From Curvibacter sp. (GTDB lineage Bacteria > Pseudomonadota > Gammaproteobacteria > Burkholderiales > Burkholderiaceae_C): a stretch of DNA of 64,000 bases. The translations under genes and the position numbers were made by a program. Where the stretch lies: the NCBI GenBank assembly GCA_004293725.1, contig REAW01000010.1, positions 62,001-126,000 of the forward strand. The letters run 5' to 3'. This document shows, in pieces, positions 8,456 through 16,022 of the stretch. How positions within the stretch are numbered: position 1 is the stretch's first letter; every line of letters begins with the position of its first letter. The notes below the pieces were generated by a model. That model saw only the letters and a program-made list of their open reading frames with translations, did no database searches and was not told the origin of the DNA.

Positions 8456-8508
8456 GTTGCAGCTCGGTGAGTTTCAGCGATTTGGATTAGAGAAGGAGTA
8501 GAGCAAAA

Positions 8509-9390
8509 ATGAGTTCAACAACACATGGTGGAACGCCGTACTACTTTGTACCCGGTCCTTCACGCCATCCGGTCATGGCGGCTGCCGGACTGTTTTTTGT
8601 GATTCTGGGTGCAGGCCAGTGGATCAATGGTGCTGACTGGGGCAAGTACTCTCTCGCACTGGGCATGGTCTGGTGGCTGGTGGTTTTGTACCAATGGTTC
8701 AGCGAGGCCATTGCCGAGAGCGAGGGCGGGCAATACGGTCGCAAGATCGATCTGTCTTTCCGCTGGAGCATGAGCTGGTTTATCTTTTCAGAGGTCATGT
8801 TCTTCGGTGCATTCTTCACTGCATTGTGGTGGGCGCGCGCGCACTCGGTGCCAGCTCTCGGTAGCCTTGAGAATGCGTTGTTGTGGCCCGACTTCAAAGC
8901 CATCTGGCCCAGCTTGGCTGCGGGCGTGACCGCTTCGCCAGCGGGCATTGTGGAACCATTCACTACCATGGGCCCGTTTTGGTTGCCAACCATCAACACA
9001 GCATTGTTGTTAACCTCCGGCGTGACCCTGACGATTGCTCATCATGCGCTGGTGGATGGTAACCGTAGCAAAACTATTGCGTTTATGTGGGCCACCGTGC
9101 TACTGGGCGTGACCTTCCTTGTTGTACAGGGCTACGAGTATTACCACGCCTACACGGCCCTGAATTTGAAGCTCAATTCCGGTGTGTTTGGTTCTACCTT
9201 TTACATGCTGACGGGTTTTCACGGATTCCACGTGTTAGTGGGGATGTTGATGCTGTTGTTCATCACCCTGCGCTTGCAAAAGGGGCACTTCACTTCGGAG
9301 CGCCACTTTGGGTTCGAGGGTGCTGCTTGGTACTGGCACTTCGTGGACGTGGTGTGGTTAGGTTTGTACGTGTTGGTGTACTGGCTTTAA
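8509..9390 (+). CDS. ctaE: Cytochrome c oxidase subunit III
   Basis: This 293-aa seven-helix protein is typical of aa3 oxidases. The first helix pair and the conserved FSEVMFFGAFFTALWW and GFHGFHVLVGMLM segments are visible, as is the C-terminal WHFVDVVWLGLYVLVYW. Subunit III contains no redox centre but stabilises subunit I and its proton-uptake path. A good ribosome-binding site (GAAGGAG) precedes the ATG. A strong hairpin terminator follows within 25 bp, closing the first oxidase operon. Confidence 0.97.
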   Translation: MSSTTHGGTPYYFVPGPSRHPVMAAAGLFFVILGAGQWINGADWGKYSLALGMVWWLVVLYQWFSEAIAESEGGQYGRKIDLSFRWSMSWFIFSEVMFFGAFFTALWWARAHSVPALGSLENALLWPDFKAIWPSLAAGVTASPAGIVEPFTTMGPFWLPTINTALLLTSGVTLTIAHHALVDGNRSKTIAFMWATVLLGVTFLVVQGYEYYHAYTALNLKLNSGVFGSTFYMLTGFHGFHVLVGMLMLLFITLRLQKGHFTSERHFGFEGAAWYWHFVDVVWLGLYVLVYWL

Positions 9391-9410
9391 GCTCTGGCGA
9401 AGCGCAAAAA

Positions 9411-9434
9411 GGCACCGCTTGCGGTGCCTTTTTT
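9411..9434 (+). terminator. Rho-independent terminator after ctaE (probably bidirectional)
   Basis: A GGCACCG/CGGTGCC stem with a 4-nt loop is followed by six T residues. An A-run precedes the stem on the plus strand, so it could also end the minus-strand DUF2909 gene. Confidence 0.85.
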
Positions 9435-9470
9435 AATGGGCCGATTTTTCTCCTAACTGGATGCAGTGTT

Positions 9471-9698
9471 TTAGCTGCCTTGAGGAATTCCCGTGGGGTG
9501 GATGTACCCCAGTTTCCAAGCCAACAAAATACATATGAACAGCAAGATGGAAATACCCACACGCAAGGCCAACGCGCGCGCCATGCCGTGTGACTTGTTG
9601 CGTTGGGTCTGGGCTTGTCCGCCACGCAACATGAAGAAAAGGGCTGCGCCCAAGCTGGCCAAGATGGCCAGGAATGCAATGGCAACGAGAATGGTCAT
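9471..9698 (-). CDS. Twin-transmembrane protein, DUF2909-like
   Basis: This 75-aa protein has two predicted transmembrane helices (TILVAIAFLAILASLGAALFF and VGISILLFICILLAWKLGYI) joined by a short basic loop. This matches DUF2909, often found inside oxidase loci of betaproteobacteria between subunit III and SURF1, on the opposite strand as here. Its function is unknown. The start at 9698 lies 15 bp from the divergent SURF1 start, so a shared promoter region is likely. Confidence 0.8.
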   Translation of the reverse strand: MTILVAIAFLAILASLGAALFFMLRGGQAQTQRNKSHGMARALALRVGISILLFICILLAWKLGYIHPTGIPQGS

Positions 9699-9713
9699 AG
9701 GAGGGATTATCTC

Positions 9714-10460
9714 GTGAGTGTACGTTTGCGTCGCGTGGTAGTGGCTTTTGCGGCTGTCGCTGCGGTGGCGGTGGCTGTTTCGCTAGGGCGGTGGCAACTC
9801 GACCGTGCAGCGCAAAAAGAAGCATTGACCCAAGCTATCCAGACCCAGGGTAGCAAGTCTGCGCTGGTCGCCGACGACATACTGCAGTCGACCCAGCCTG
9901 ATGCGCTGATACACCGCAGCGTGCACCTAAAAGGGCGCTGGTTGGCAGAGAAAACGGTCTACCTCGAGAACCGCCAAATGCTAGGCCGGGTAGGGTTCTT
10001 TGTATTCACACCATTTCAGCTCGCAGACCACCAGACGGTCGTGATGGTGCAGCGTGGCTGGGCGCCGCGTAGTTTTGAGAACAGAACCGCCTTGCCCGCA
10101 GTGCAAACGCCCTCGGAACTGGTGGTGGTGGAGGGGCGTATGTCCCCGCCCCCATCTAAGCTTTACGAGCCTGGGTCTTCGTCTGTTAGTGCAATCCGGC
10201 AAAATCTCGACTTGGCTCAGTTCCAGTTGGAATTGGGTTTGCCGCTTTTACAAGACCTGAGCGTGGTGCAGATAGGTGCAGCGAGTGAGGGATTGTTGCG
10301 AGAGTGGCCACAAATCAACCTCGGCATTGACAAACATTTCGGTTACGCGGCGCAATGGTTTGCGCTGGCAGTCTTGATCGTGTTCTTGTTTGCCTGGTTT
10401 CAGCTCCGTCCGCTTTTTTTTGTTTCCAAGGATTCCCATGTCTCGCGCCAACCCGAATGA
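9714..10460 (+). CDS. SURF1-family cytochrome oxidase biogenesis protein
   Basis: This 248-aa protein has an N-terminal helix (VVVAFAAVAAVAVAVSLGRWQLDRA, with the SURF1 LGxWQLxR motif), a periplasmic domain containing ENRQMLGRVGFFVFTPF and VMVQRGWAPR, and a C-terminal helix (HFGYAAQWFALAVLIVFLFAWF). SURF1 (Shy1) helps insert heme a into subunit I. The GTG start at 9714 is preferred because a strong AGGAGG lies about nine bases upstream. The track's ATG would add non-hydrophobic sequence overlapping the opposite gene. Its end overlaps the next gene by 23 bp. Confidence 0.92.
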   Translation: MSVRLRRVVVAFAAVAAVAVAVSLGRWQLDRAAQKEALTQAIQTQGSKSALVADDILQSTQPDALIHRSVHLKGRWLAEKTVYLENRQMLGRVGFFVFTPFQLADHQTVVMVQRGWAPRSFENRTALPAVQTPSELVVVEGRMSPPPSKLYEPGSSSVSAIRQNLDLAQFQLELGLPLLQDLSVVQIGAASEGLLREWPQINLGIDKHFGYAAQWFALAVLIVFLFAWFQLRPLFFVSKDSHVSRQPE

Positions 10461-11124
10461 CGATCATCCCCTGGGCTTGACGGTGCATTCCATGCCCGTC
10501 CCTGAACAGGGTTTGGCAGAAGGAGGCCGTACGCGTGGAGGGCGATGGAAGATGTTGCTCGTCCTGCTCGTCTGTGCCGCACCGGTCATTGCCTCGTACT
10601 TTACCTATTACGTGGTACGCCCTGAAGGGAGGCGCAACTTTGGGACGCTGATTGACCCGCAACGCCCTTTGCCCGATGTAGTGGGCACGGCGCTGGACGG
10701 AACCGCTGTGAATCTGCGCAGTCTCAAAGGCCAATGGTTGTTTGTGAGCGTTGCAGGGGCAAGCTGCGATGCAGAATGTGCGCAGCGGCTCTACCAGCAG
10801 CGCCAGTTGCGCGAGGGCTTGGGCAAAGAGAAAGACCGTTTGGACTGGGTCTGGCTCATCAATGATGCAGAGCCGGTTGCCGATGCCCTTTTGCCGGCAC
10901 TCAAAGGCGCAACTGTCCTGCGCGTGCCTGAGGCCGCGCTGTCGTCGTGGTTGGTGCCCCAAGAAGGTGCTTCCTTGCGTGACCACTTGTATGTGGTGGA
11001 CCCTATAGGAAACCTGATGTTGCGATTTCCGCCCCATTTGGATTCCGAGAGCGCGCTCAAGGCCAAGCGTGATCTGGACCGTCTGATGCGAGCGGCCGCC
11101 TTCTGGGATACGGCAGGCCGTTAA
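10438..11124 (+). CDS. Cryptic Sco-like thioredoxin-fold membrane protein
   Basis: This 228-aa protein is usually left as hypothetical. It has an N-terminal cytoplasmic stretch, one transmembrane helix (MLLVLLVCAAPVIASYFTYYVV) and a periplasmic domain that follows the Sco1 plan. PLPDVVGTALDGTAVNLRSLKGQWLFV corresponds to the first strand region. CDAEC (Cys110/Cys114) matches the CxxxC copper site, and RDHLYVVDPIGN places a His (about residue 183) where Sco proteins have their third ligand. It may therefore bind copper or act as a thiol reductase in CuA or CuB maturation. It overlaps the SURF1 gene and precedes ctaA by 19 bp. The Sco assignment is inferred from the pattern, not from overall similarity. 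Confidence 0.75.
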   Translation: MSRANPNDDHPLGLTVHSMPVPEQGLAEGGRTRGGRWKMLLVLLVCAAPVIASYFTYYVVRPEGRRNFGTLIDPQRPLPDVVGTALDGTAVNLRSLKGQWLFVSVAGASCDAECAQRLYQQRQLREGLGKEKDRLDWVWLINDAEPVADALLPALKGATVLRVPEAALSSWLVPQEGASLRDHLYVVDPIGNLMLRFPPHLDSESALKAKRDLDRLMRAAAFWDTAGR

Positions 11125-11143
11125 GGCGAGGGCACTCCACACC

Positions 11144-12262
11144 ATGTCTACTGACTTGTATGACTTGTCTCCACTGTTGCAGCTGCTTTTGGTAGGCCTG
11201 CTGCTGGCCGCCGTGCCTGTGCTGTGGGTGTTGTTGCGCAATCGGCGCACCAGCCCCATGGGCCGCTACCAGACACTCACCGTGGTGACCCTTTTTTTGA
11301 CTTTTGACCTGGTCCTTTTTGGCGCATTCACACGGCTCACCGACAGTGGTCTGGGTTGCCCGGATTGGCCCGGCTGCTATGGCAGCGCTAGCCCATTGGG
11401 GGCTAAAGAGGAGATTGCGATGGCACAGGCCGCCATGCCCACTGGCCCTGTCACCCATAGCAAGGCTTGGATCGAAATGGTGCACCGCTACCTCGCTACG
11501 GGGGTGGGCGGTTTGATTTTGTTGCTGGCCGTGTCCGCTTGGCTTGGCAGCAAGGGGATCTTGCAGCACTTGCGTGTGAACCCGTGGTTACCCACGTTCA
11601 CGTTGCTTTGGGTATGTGTGCAAGGTGCCTTTGGAGCGCTTACGGTGACGATGAAGTTGTTTCCGGCGATTGTGAGTCTGCACCTTCTGGGGGCGTATTT
11701 GTTGCTGGCGCTCCTTACCGTGCAGGTGGTCCGCAATGGGGGAGTCGGTGCTAACGCACCCCGCTGGGTGACGCCGTGGGCTGCGGCGGCCCTGGCGATG
11801 TTGGTGGTGCAGGCCGCATCTGGTGCCTGGGTCAGTACCAATTACGCAGTATTGGTCTGTACAGAGTTTCCCATGTGCCAGGGCAGCTGGTGGCCCGCCA
11901 TGGATTTTGCCGGTGCGCTGGAACTCTGGCGTCCTCTTGGGGCAAGTCAGGATGGTGGGCATATCAGCTTCCAGGCGCTCACTGCCATTCACTTTACCCA
12001 TCGATTGTTGGCGTTGGTTACCGTAGCATTGCTGGCGATACTCGCTTGGCGTCTTCGGAGGCTGCCGCAATTGCACCTGGCGGCGCGGTGGTTGGGTGGT
12101 TTGCTGCTGCTGCAGGTTGTAACCGGCCTGAGCAATGTGGTGCTCGACTGGCCCCTGTTTGCGGCCGTCTTGCATACAGGCGGTGCGGGGGCTTTGCTGG
12201 TGACTCTGGTGTGGATTTTGGCGATGGCGGGCAAGCCCCCTTCAAACGGAAGAATGGAATGA
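11144..12262 (+). CDS. ctaA: Heme A synthase (COX15/CtaA)
   Basis: This 372-aa polytopic protein has the CtaA landmarks. [21 protein letters not shown] lies in the first extracytoplasmic loop, with heme-ligand histidines in EMVHRY and later in [11 protein letters not shown]. The repeat half carries [22 protein letters not shown] with its cysteine pair. It oxidises the C8 methyl of heme O to the formyl group of heme A. The ATG stop-start overlap with ctaB (ATGA) shows tight coupling. Confidence 0.96.
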   Translation: MSTDLYDLSPLLQLLLVGLLLAAVPVLWVLLRNRRTSPMGRYQTLTVVTLFLTFDLVLFGAFTRLTDSGLGCPDWPGCYGSASPLGAKEEIAMAQAAMPTGPVTHSKAWIEMVHRYLATGVGGLILLLAVSAWLGSKGILQHLRVNPWLPTFTLLWVCVQGAFGALTVTMKLFPAIVSLHLLGAYLLLALLTVQVVRNGGVGANAPRWVTPWAAAALAMLVVQAASGAWVSTNYAVLVCTEFPMCQGSWWPAMDFAGALELWRPLGASQDGGHISFQALTAIHFTHRLLALVTVALLAILAWRLRRLPQLHLAARWLGGLLLLQVVTGLSNVVLDWPLFAAVLHTGGAGALLVTLVWILAMAGKPPSNGRME

Positions 12263-13155
12263 CTTCGAACGCTTCTATGGCCAGCCCTTCGGTGTTGCGC
12301 CAATTTCATGCGCTGACCAAGCCCCGGGTGATTCAGCTCATCGTCTTCTGTGCCCTTATCGGAATGGTTTTGGCGGTGCCCGGTGTACCCACCTTTGCGC
12401 AAATCGGATTGGCTGCCATTGCGTGCGCCGGTATCTACTTGGTAGCGGGGGCCGCCGCAGCCTTTAACTGCATTGTCGAAAAAGGCATCGACGCCAAAAT
12501 GAAGCGTACCGCATGGCGCCCCACAGCGCGTGGGGAACTCAGCGATACCCAAACCCTGATCTTCTCGGCCGTTTTGTGCGCCGTCGGTTCTGCCATTTTG
12601 TTTGTCTGGGTCAACCCACTGACCATGTGGCTGACCTTTGCCACCTTTGTGGGTTATGCGGTTGTTTACACCGTGATCCTCAAACCCCTCACGCCACAAA
12701 ACATCGTCATTGGAGGCGCGTCCGGGGCCATGCCACCGGTGCTCGGATGGGCCGCCATGACGGGTGATGTGGGCCCTGAGGCACTGATCCTGTTTCTCAT
12801 CATCTTTCTTTGGACGCCGCCGCATTTTTGGGCGCTGGCCCTGTACCGGGTGGAAGACTACCGCAAGTCCGGCCTGCCAATGTTGCCCGTCACCCATGGC
12901 AGTGAATTCACGCGGCTGCAAATATTGCTCTACACCATCGTGTTGGCGGCAGCGTGTGTGTTCCCGTTTATCTACGGCATGAGTTCCTGGCTGTACCTGG
13001 CTGTGGCTCTGGGCCTGAGTGCAGGTTTTTGTTGGTATGCCGTGCGCTTGCTGCGCAACTATTCGGACGATCTGGCACGCGCCACCTTCCGCTTCTCCCT
13101 CATCCATCTCAGCGTGCTGTTTGCTGCGCTGTTGGTAGACCATTATCTTTTGTGA
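12259..13155 (+). CDS. ctaB: Protoheme IX farnesyltransferase (heme O synthase)
   Basis: This 298-aa UbiA-family prenyltransferase has the aspartate-rich allylic pyrophosphate-binding motif in [15 protein letters not shown] and a second conserved block, [17 protein letters not shown]. It has nine or so hydrophobic segments. It farnesylates heme B to heme O, the substrate of CtaA encoded just upstream. The start at 12259 overlaps the ctaA stop. The longer track ORF reads through ctaA in another frame and is not real upstream of this point. Confidence 0.96.
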   Translation: MTSNASMASPSVLRQFHALTKPRVIQLIVFCALIGMVLAVPGVPTFAQIGLAAIACAGIYLVAGAAAAFNCIVEKGIDAKMKRTAWRPTARGELSDTQTLIFSAVLCAVGSAILFVWVNPLTMWLTFATFVGYAVVYTVILKPLTPQNIVIGGASGAMPPVLGWAAMTGDVGPEALILFLIIFLWTPPHFWALALYRVEDYRKSGLPMLPVTHGSEFTRLQILLYTIVLAAACVFPFIYGMSSWLYLAVALGLSAGFCWYAVRLLRNYSDDLARATFRFSLIHLSVLFAALLVDHYLL

Positions 13156-13163
13156 GCTCCGCC

Positions 13164-13775
13164 ATGAATAAACGATTCGCTATGAAAATAATAGCTATTA
13201 GCGCAATATCCATAGGCGCTATGGCTGGTTTGGCTGCGTGTTCAGAGCAGAAGCCTTCTTTCGCCTCGGTGGACATCACCGGAGCCAACTACGCCAAAGA
13301 CTTTGAGCTGACCGACCACAACGGGCAGGTACGGCGGCTGCCCGACTTCAAGGGCAAAGTCGTGGTCATGTTCTTCGGTTTTACGCAGTGTCCCGATGTG
13401 TGCCCCACATCCATGGCCGAATTGGCCGAGATCAAGCAGATGCTGGGCAAAGATGGTGATCGCTTGCAGGGCCTGTTTGTGACTGTGGACCCGGAGCGGG
13501 ATACCCCCGAGGTACTCAAGGCCTACATGGCAAATTTTGACCCGAGTTTCCTCGCGCTCACCACCACCCCCGAGAAACTGGCCATTCTTGCCAAGGACTA
13601 CAAGGTGTACTACAAGAAGGTGCCCGGCAAGACTCCTACCAGTTACACCATGGACCATTCGGCGGGAAGTTACATCTACGACCCGCAAGGCAATCTGCGC
13701 TTGTTCACCCGCTACGGCAGTGGTGCCAAAGTGTTGGCTTCGGACATCGCCCAACTGCTCAAAAGCAGTTCTTGA
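13164..13775 (+). CDS. Sco1/SenC-family copper chaperone lipoprotein
   Basis: This 203-aa protein has a lipoprotein signal ending at the lipobox LAAC, then the Sco domain with FTQCPDVCPTS (CxxxC copper site), VDPERDTPE and the copper-ligand His in TMDHSAGSYIYDPQGN. It delivers copper to CuA of subunit II or reduces its cysteines. The coding sequence of the signal peptide from about residue 6 to residue 21 is a copy of the interspersed repeat (see repeat entry), so the export signal appears to derive from it. The gene follows ctaB by 8 bp and closes the oxidase cluster. Confidence 0.95.
   Translation: MNKRFAMKIIAISAISIGAMAGLAACSEQKPSFASVDITGANYAKDFELTDHNGQVRRLPDFKGKVVVMFFGFTQCPDVCPTSMAELAEIKQMLGKDGDRLQGLFVTVDPERDTPEVLKAYMANFDPSFLALTTTPEKLAILAKDYKVYYKKVPGKTPTSYTMDHSAGSYIYDPQGNLRLFTRYGSGAKVLASDIAQLLKSSS
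13179..13225 (+). repeat. Interspersed repeat copy 1, encoding part of the Sco1 signal peptide
   Basis: It reads GCTATGAAAATAATAGCTAT then TAGCGCAATATCCATAGGCGCTATGGC. It aligns with the copies at 14733, 24127, 24964, 34822, 35791 and 48131 through shared blocks: GCTAT plus A-rich, TAGCT, GCGCA, CCA and GGCGCTA. Confidence 0.75.
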
Positions 13776-13817
13776 GCGTTGCGGCGGCCCCGCGGGGCCT
13801 ACCTCCCGCCCCTGGGT

Positions 13818-14807
13818 TTAGTCGATCTTGATGCCTTGATTGGTGATGATGCCGCCCAGCAACTGGGTGTCGGATTTCACACGCAGGCGCAGGCCTTCGG
13901 CGGTGGTTCCTACTACCGTCCAGCCTTGCTGAAACAGTCTTTGCCGCATGTCGGGGCTGCGCGCAATCTCGCTGAACAGCGTGGCCAGTTTGGCTGCAGC
14001 AGTCGGTGGCAAGCTGTTGGGGGCGGCTACCGCGTTCCAGATCTCCAGGTTGAAATTCTTCACCCCGGCTTCTGACAGGCTGGGAATCTCAGGCGCCAGC
14101 GGGCTGCGCACGCTGGCGGTCACACCAATCGCTTTGAGCTTGCCGGCTTTGATTTGGGCGTTGGCCAGTGCCGGGGGCAGTAGGCTGAGCTGCAGGTCAC
14201 CCGCAATCATGGCCGTGGCGACTTGCGGATAGCCAGGGTACGGAACATGCACCGGGGCAATCTTGGCCTGCGACTTGAGCAGTTCCATGCCCAAATGGCC
14301 CACGGTACCCATACCGGGCGTGCCGTAGTTCCAACGGTCCCCCGCAGTGCGCGCGGCCTGCAAAAATGCGGCAGCATCGCTGCCGGGGCCGTTGGCTGGC
14401 GCGGTCAGCACCAAGGGGGATACGCCCAGCAAACTGATAGGCTGCAAATCCTTCAGGGGGTCATAGCTCAGCTTGGGGTTGAGCATCTTGGCAATGGTCA
14501 TGTTGCCGTTGATCATCAGACCGATGGTGTGGTTGTCTGTGGCTTTGGCCACCGCATCTGCAGCAATATTGCCGGCCGCGCCCACTTTGTTCTCCACAAT
14601 CACCGGCTGCCCCAGCGCTTTGGACAGTGGCTCGGCAAATGCCCGTGCGGTCAGGTCCGGCGAGGAGCCCCCAGGAAAGCCTACGATGATGCGAAGCGGC
14701 TTGCTGGGCCAGGCCGCAGCCTCCGGTGTTTTTTGAGCCATTGCGCCTGTGGATACTGCGAAAGTAGCTATAAAAAGTGTAGCAAAAGTAATGCTGCGTC
14801 GTTGCAT
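13818..14807 (-). CDS. Tripartite tricarboxylate transporter substrate-binding protein (Bug/TctC family)
   Basis: This 329-aa periplasmic binding protein has an export signal (MQRRSITFATLFIATFAVSTGAMAQ). The Bug-family block WPSKPLRIIVGFPGGSSPDLTAR follows, where small residues coordinate carboxylate ligands, then GQPVIVENKVGAAGNIAADAVAKA. Bug receptors are hugely expanded in Burkholderiales. Most, like this one, have no TctA/TctB membrane genes beside them. The ligand is unknown. The start at 14807 gives a standard signal peptide, which overlaps a copy of the interspersed repeat. It lies on the minus strand after rpoH, separated by a terminator. Confidence 0.92.
   Translation of the reverse strand: MQRRSITFATLFIATFAVSTGAMAQKTPEAAAWPSKPLRIIVGFPGGSSPDLTARAFAEPLSKALGQPVIVENKVGAAGNIAADAVAKATDNHTIGLMINGNMTIAKMLNPKLSYDPLKDLQPISLLGVSPLVLTAPANGPGSDAAAFLQAARTAGDRWNYGTPGMGTVGHLGMELLKSQAKIAPVHVPYPGYPQVATAMIAGDLQLSLLPPALANAQIKAGKLKAIGVTASVRSPLAPEIPSLSEAGVKNFNLEIWNAVAAPNSLPPTAAAKLATLFSEIARSPDMRQRLFQQGWTVVGTTAEGLRLRVKSDTQLLGGIITNQGIKID
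14733..14783 (-). repeat. Interspersed repeat copy 2, encoding the end of the TctC signal peptide
   Basis: Read on the minus strand it runs GCTACACTTTTTATAGCTAC, TTTCGCAGTATCCACAGGCG, CAATGGCTCAAAAA. It shares the TAGCT, CGCA, TCCA and GGCGC(A/T)ATGGC blocks with the Sco1 copy, and encodes AVSTGAMA where Sco1 has AISIGAMA. Confidence 0.7.
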
Positions 14808-14830
14808 GGTGAAGTGTCTCCAGAATAGAA

Positions 14831-14863
14831 AATGCCCCTGCTGCGGAGGCTGGCAGGGGCATT
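14831..14863 (-). terminator. Rho-independent terminator after rpoH
   Basis: An 11-bp stem (AATGCCCCTGC/GCAGGGGCATT) is followed on the minus strand by TTTTCTATT. It lies between the rpoH stop and the tctC start. Confidence 0.8.
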
Positions 14864-14902
14864 GTCGCGCAAGCGCAGAAGCGCTCGGCATGGGGTTGTT
14901 AC

Positions 14903-15844
14903 TCAGGCGTAAGCGGCCAGGGTCGTCTTCATTTTTTTCATGGCCGCCACCTCGATTTGGCGGATGCGCTCGGCGCTCACGCCGTACTCGGCTGCCAGGT
15001 CGTGCAGGGTCATACCACCGCTGTTGTCATCGTTGACCTTGAGCCAGCGCTCTTCCACAATGCGGCGGCTGCGGTCGTCCAGACTGGCCAGTGCGGTGGC
15101 AATGCCATCGGTGGCGAGCACGTCGCGCTGGCGCGCTTCAATCATGGCGACGGGCTCGTGGTTGGTGTCGGTCAGGTAGGCGATGGGGCCAAAGGCATCT
15201 TCGCCGTCGTCAGAGGGGCTTGGGTCCAGCAGCACGTCACCGCCGGAGAGGCGGGTTTCCATCTCCAGCACTTCTTCCGGCTTCACATTCAGCTCGCGTG
15301 CCATGGCGTTCACCTGCGCTGGATTCAGCGTGTCGCGGTGGGTGTCCAGATCGGCGGCGGCGTTTTCACCTTTGAACCGCTGCTTCATGGAGCGCAGGTT
15401 GAAAAACAGTTTGCGCTGTGCCTTGGTGGTGGCCACCTTGACCATGCGCCAGTTCTTCAGGATGTATTCATGGATTTCTGCCTTGATCCAGTGCAGCGCA
15501 TAGCTCACCAAGCGCACACCCTGGTCGGGGTCAAAACGCTTCACGGCCTTCATGAGCCCCACATTGCCTTCCTGGATCAGGTCGCCATGCGGCAGGCCAT
15601 AACCCAAGTATTGGCGAGCGACTGACACTACCAAGCGCAAGTGAGAGAGTACTAACTTCCCCGCAGCTTCAAGGTCATTATCGTTTTTGAACTTGCGGGC
15701 AAACTCCTGCTCTTCTTCCAAGGTGAGCATGGGCAGGCGGTTGGCGGCAGAAATGTAGGCATCCAGATTCCCCAGTGGCGGCACCAGCGACCACGGATTG
15801 GCCGGGGCCAAGGCAGTTTGGGGCATAGCAAGCAGTGTGGACAT
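14903..15844 (-). CDS. rpoH: RNA polymerase sigma-32 factor RpoH
   Basis: This 313-aa heat-shock sigma factor carries regions 2 and 4. Region 2.2-2.4 holds GDLIQEGNVGLMKAVKRFDP and LVSYALHWIKAEIHEYI. The sigma-32-specific RpoH box QRKLFFNLRSMKQRF follows, and region 4.2 is LHDLAAEYGVSAERIRQIE. The start at 15844 is fixed by an AAGGAGG ribosome-binding site just upstream. The longer track start is unlikely. A perfect CIRCE operator sits 30 bp upstream of the ATG, so HrcA repression of the sigma-32 gene is likely, tying the two heat-shock circuits together. The sequence ends in AAYA and is followed by a terminator. Confidence 0.97.
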   Translation of the reverse strand: MSTLLAMPQTALAPANPWSLVPPLGNLDAYISAANRLPMLTLEEEQEFARKFKNDNDLEAAGKLVLSHLRLVVSVARQYLGYGLPHGDLIQEGNVGLMKAVKRFDPDQGVRLVSYALHWIKAEIHEYILKNWRMVKVATTKAQRKLFFNLRSMKQRFKGENAAADLDTHRDTLNPAQVNAMARELNVKPEEVLEMETRLSGGDVLLDPSPSDDGEDAFGPIAYLTDTNHEPVAMIEARQRDVLATDGIATALASLDDRSRRIVEERWLKVNDDNSGGMTLHDLAAEYGVSAERIRQIEVAAMKKMKTTLAAYA

Positions 15845-15873
15845 AGAGAACCTCCTTGTGTTCAAACTCAATA

Positions 15874-15900
15874 TTAGCACTCGTGGGAGTCGAGTGCTAA
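15874..15900. promoter_or_regulatory. CIRCE operator (HrcA-binding inverted repeat) upstream of rpoH
   Basis: The sequence TTAGCACTC-N9-GAGTGCTAA matches the CIRCE consensus exactly, with nine-base arms and a nine-base spacer. It lies 30 bp upstream of the rpoH start and overlaps where its promoter should be. Confidence 0.95.
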
Positions 15901-15974
15901 AAGAAAGTTCAATACCCCCTAATTGACGTCGGTGACTGTTGTGGGGATTTGCCCACCCTGTACTTTGGGTGATG

Positions 15975-15997
15975 AAAAAAGGGGCCGAAGCCCCTTT
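15975..15997 (-). terminator. Rho-independent terminator after the acyl-CoA synthetase gene
   Basis: On the minus strand a GGGGC-TTCG-GCCCC stem-loop is followed by TTTTTT. It lies 26 bp past the synthetase stop codon. Confidence 0.85.
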
Positions 15998-16022
15998 GTG
16001 TGTGCAAGGCAGGCGTGGGGTC

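Noticed and set aside
11776-12258. N-terminal part of the 459-aa track ORF containing ctaB
   Set aside because: It overlaps ctaA in another frame. The ATG at 12259, overlapping the ctaA stop, gives a normal-length CtaB.
13787-13800. GGCCCCGCGGGGCC hairpin after the Sco1 gene
   Set aside because: It has a stable stem but no T-run on either strand. Termination here is unproven.
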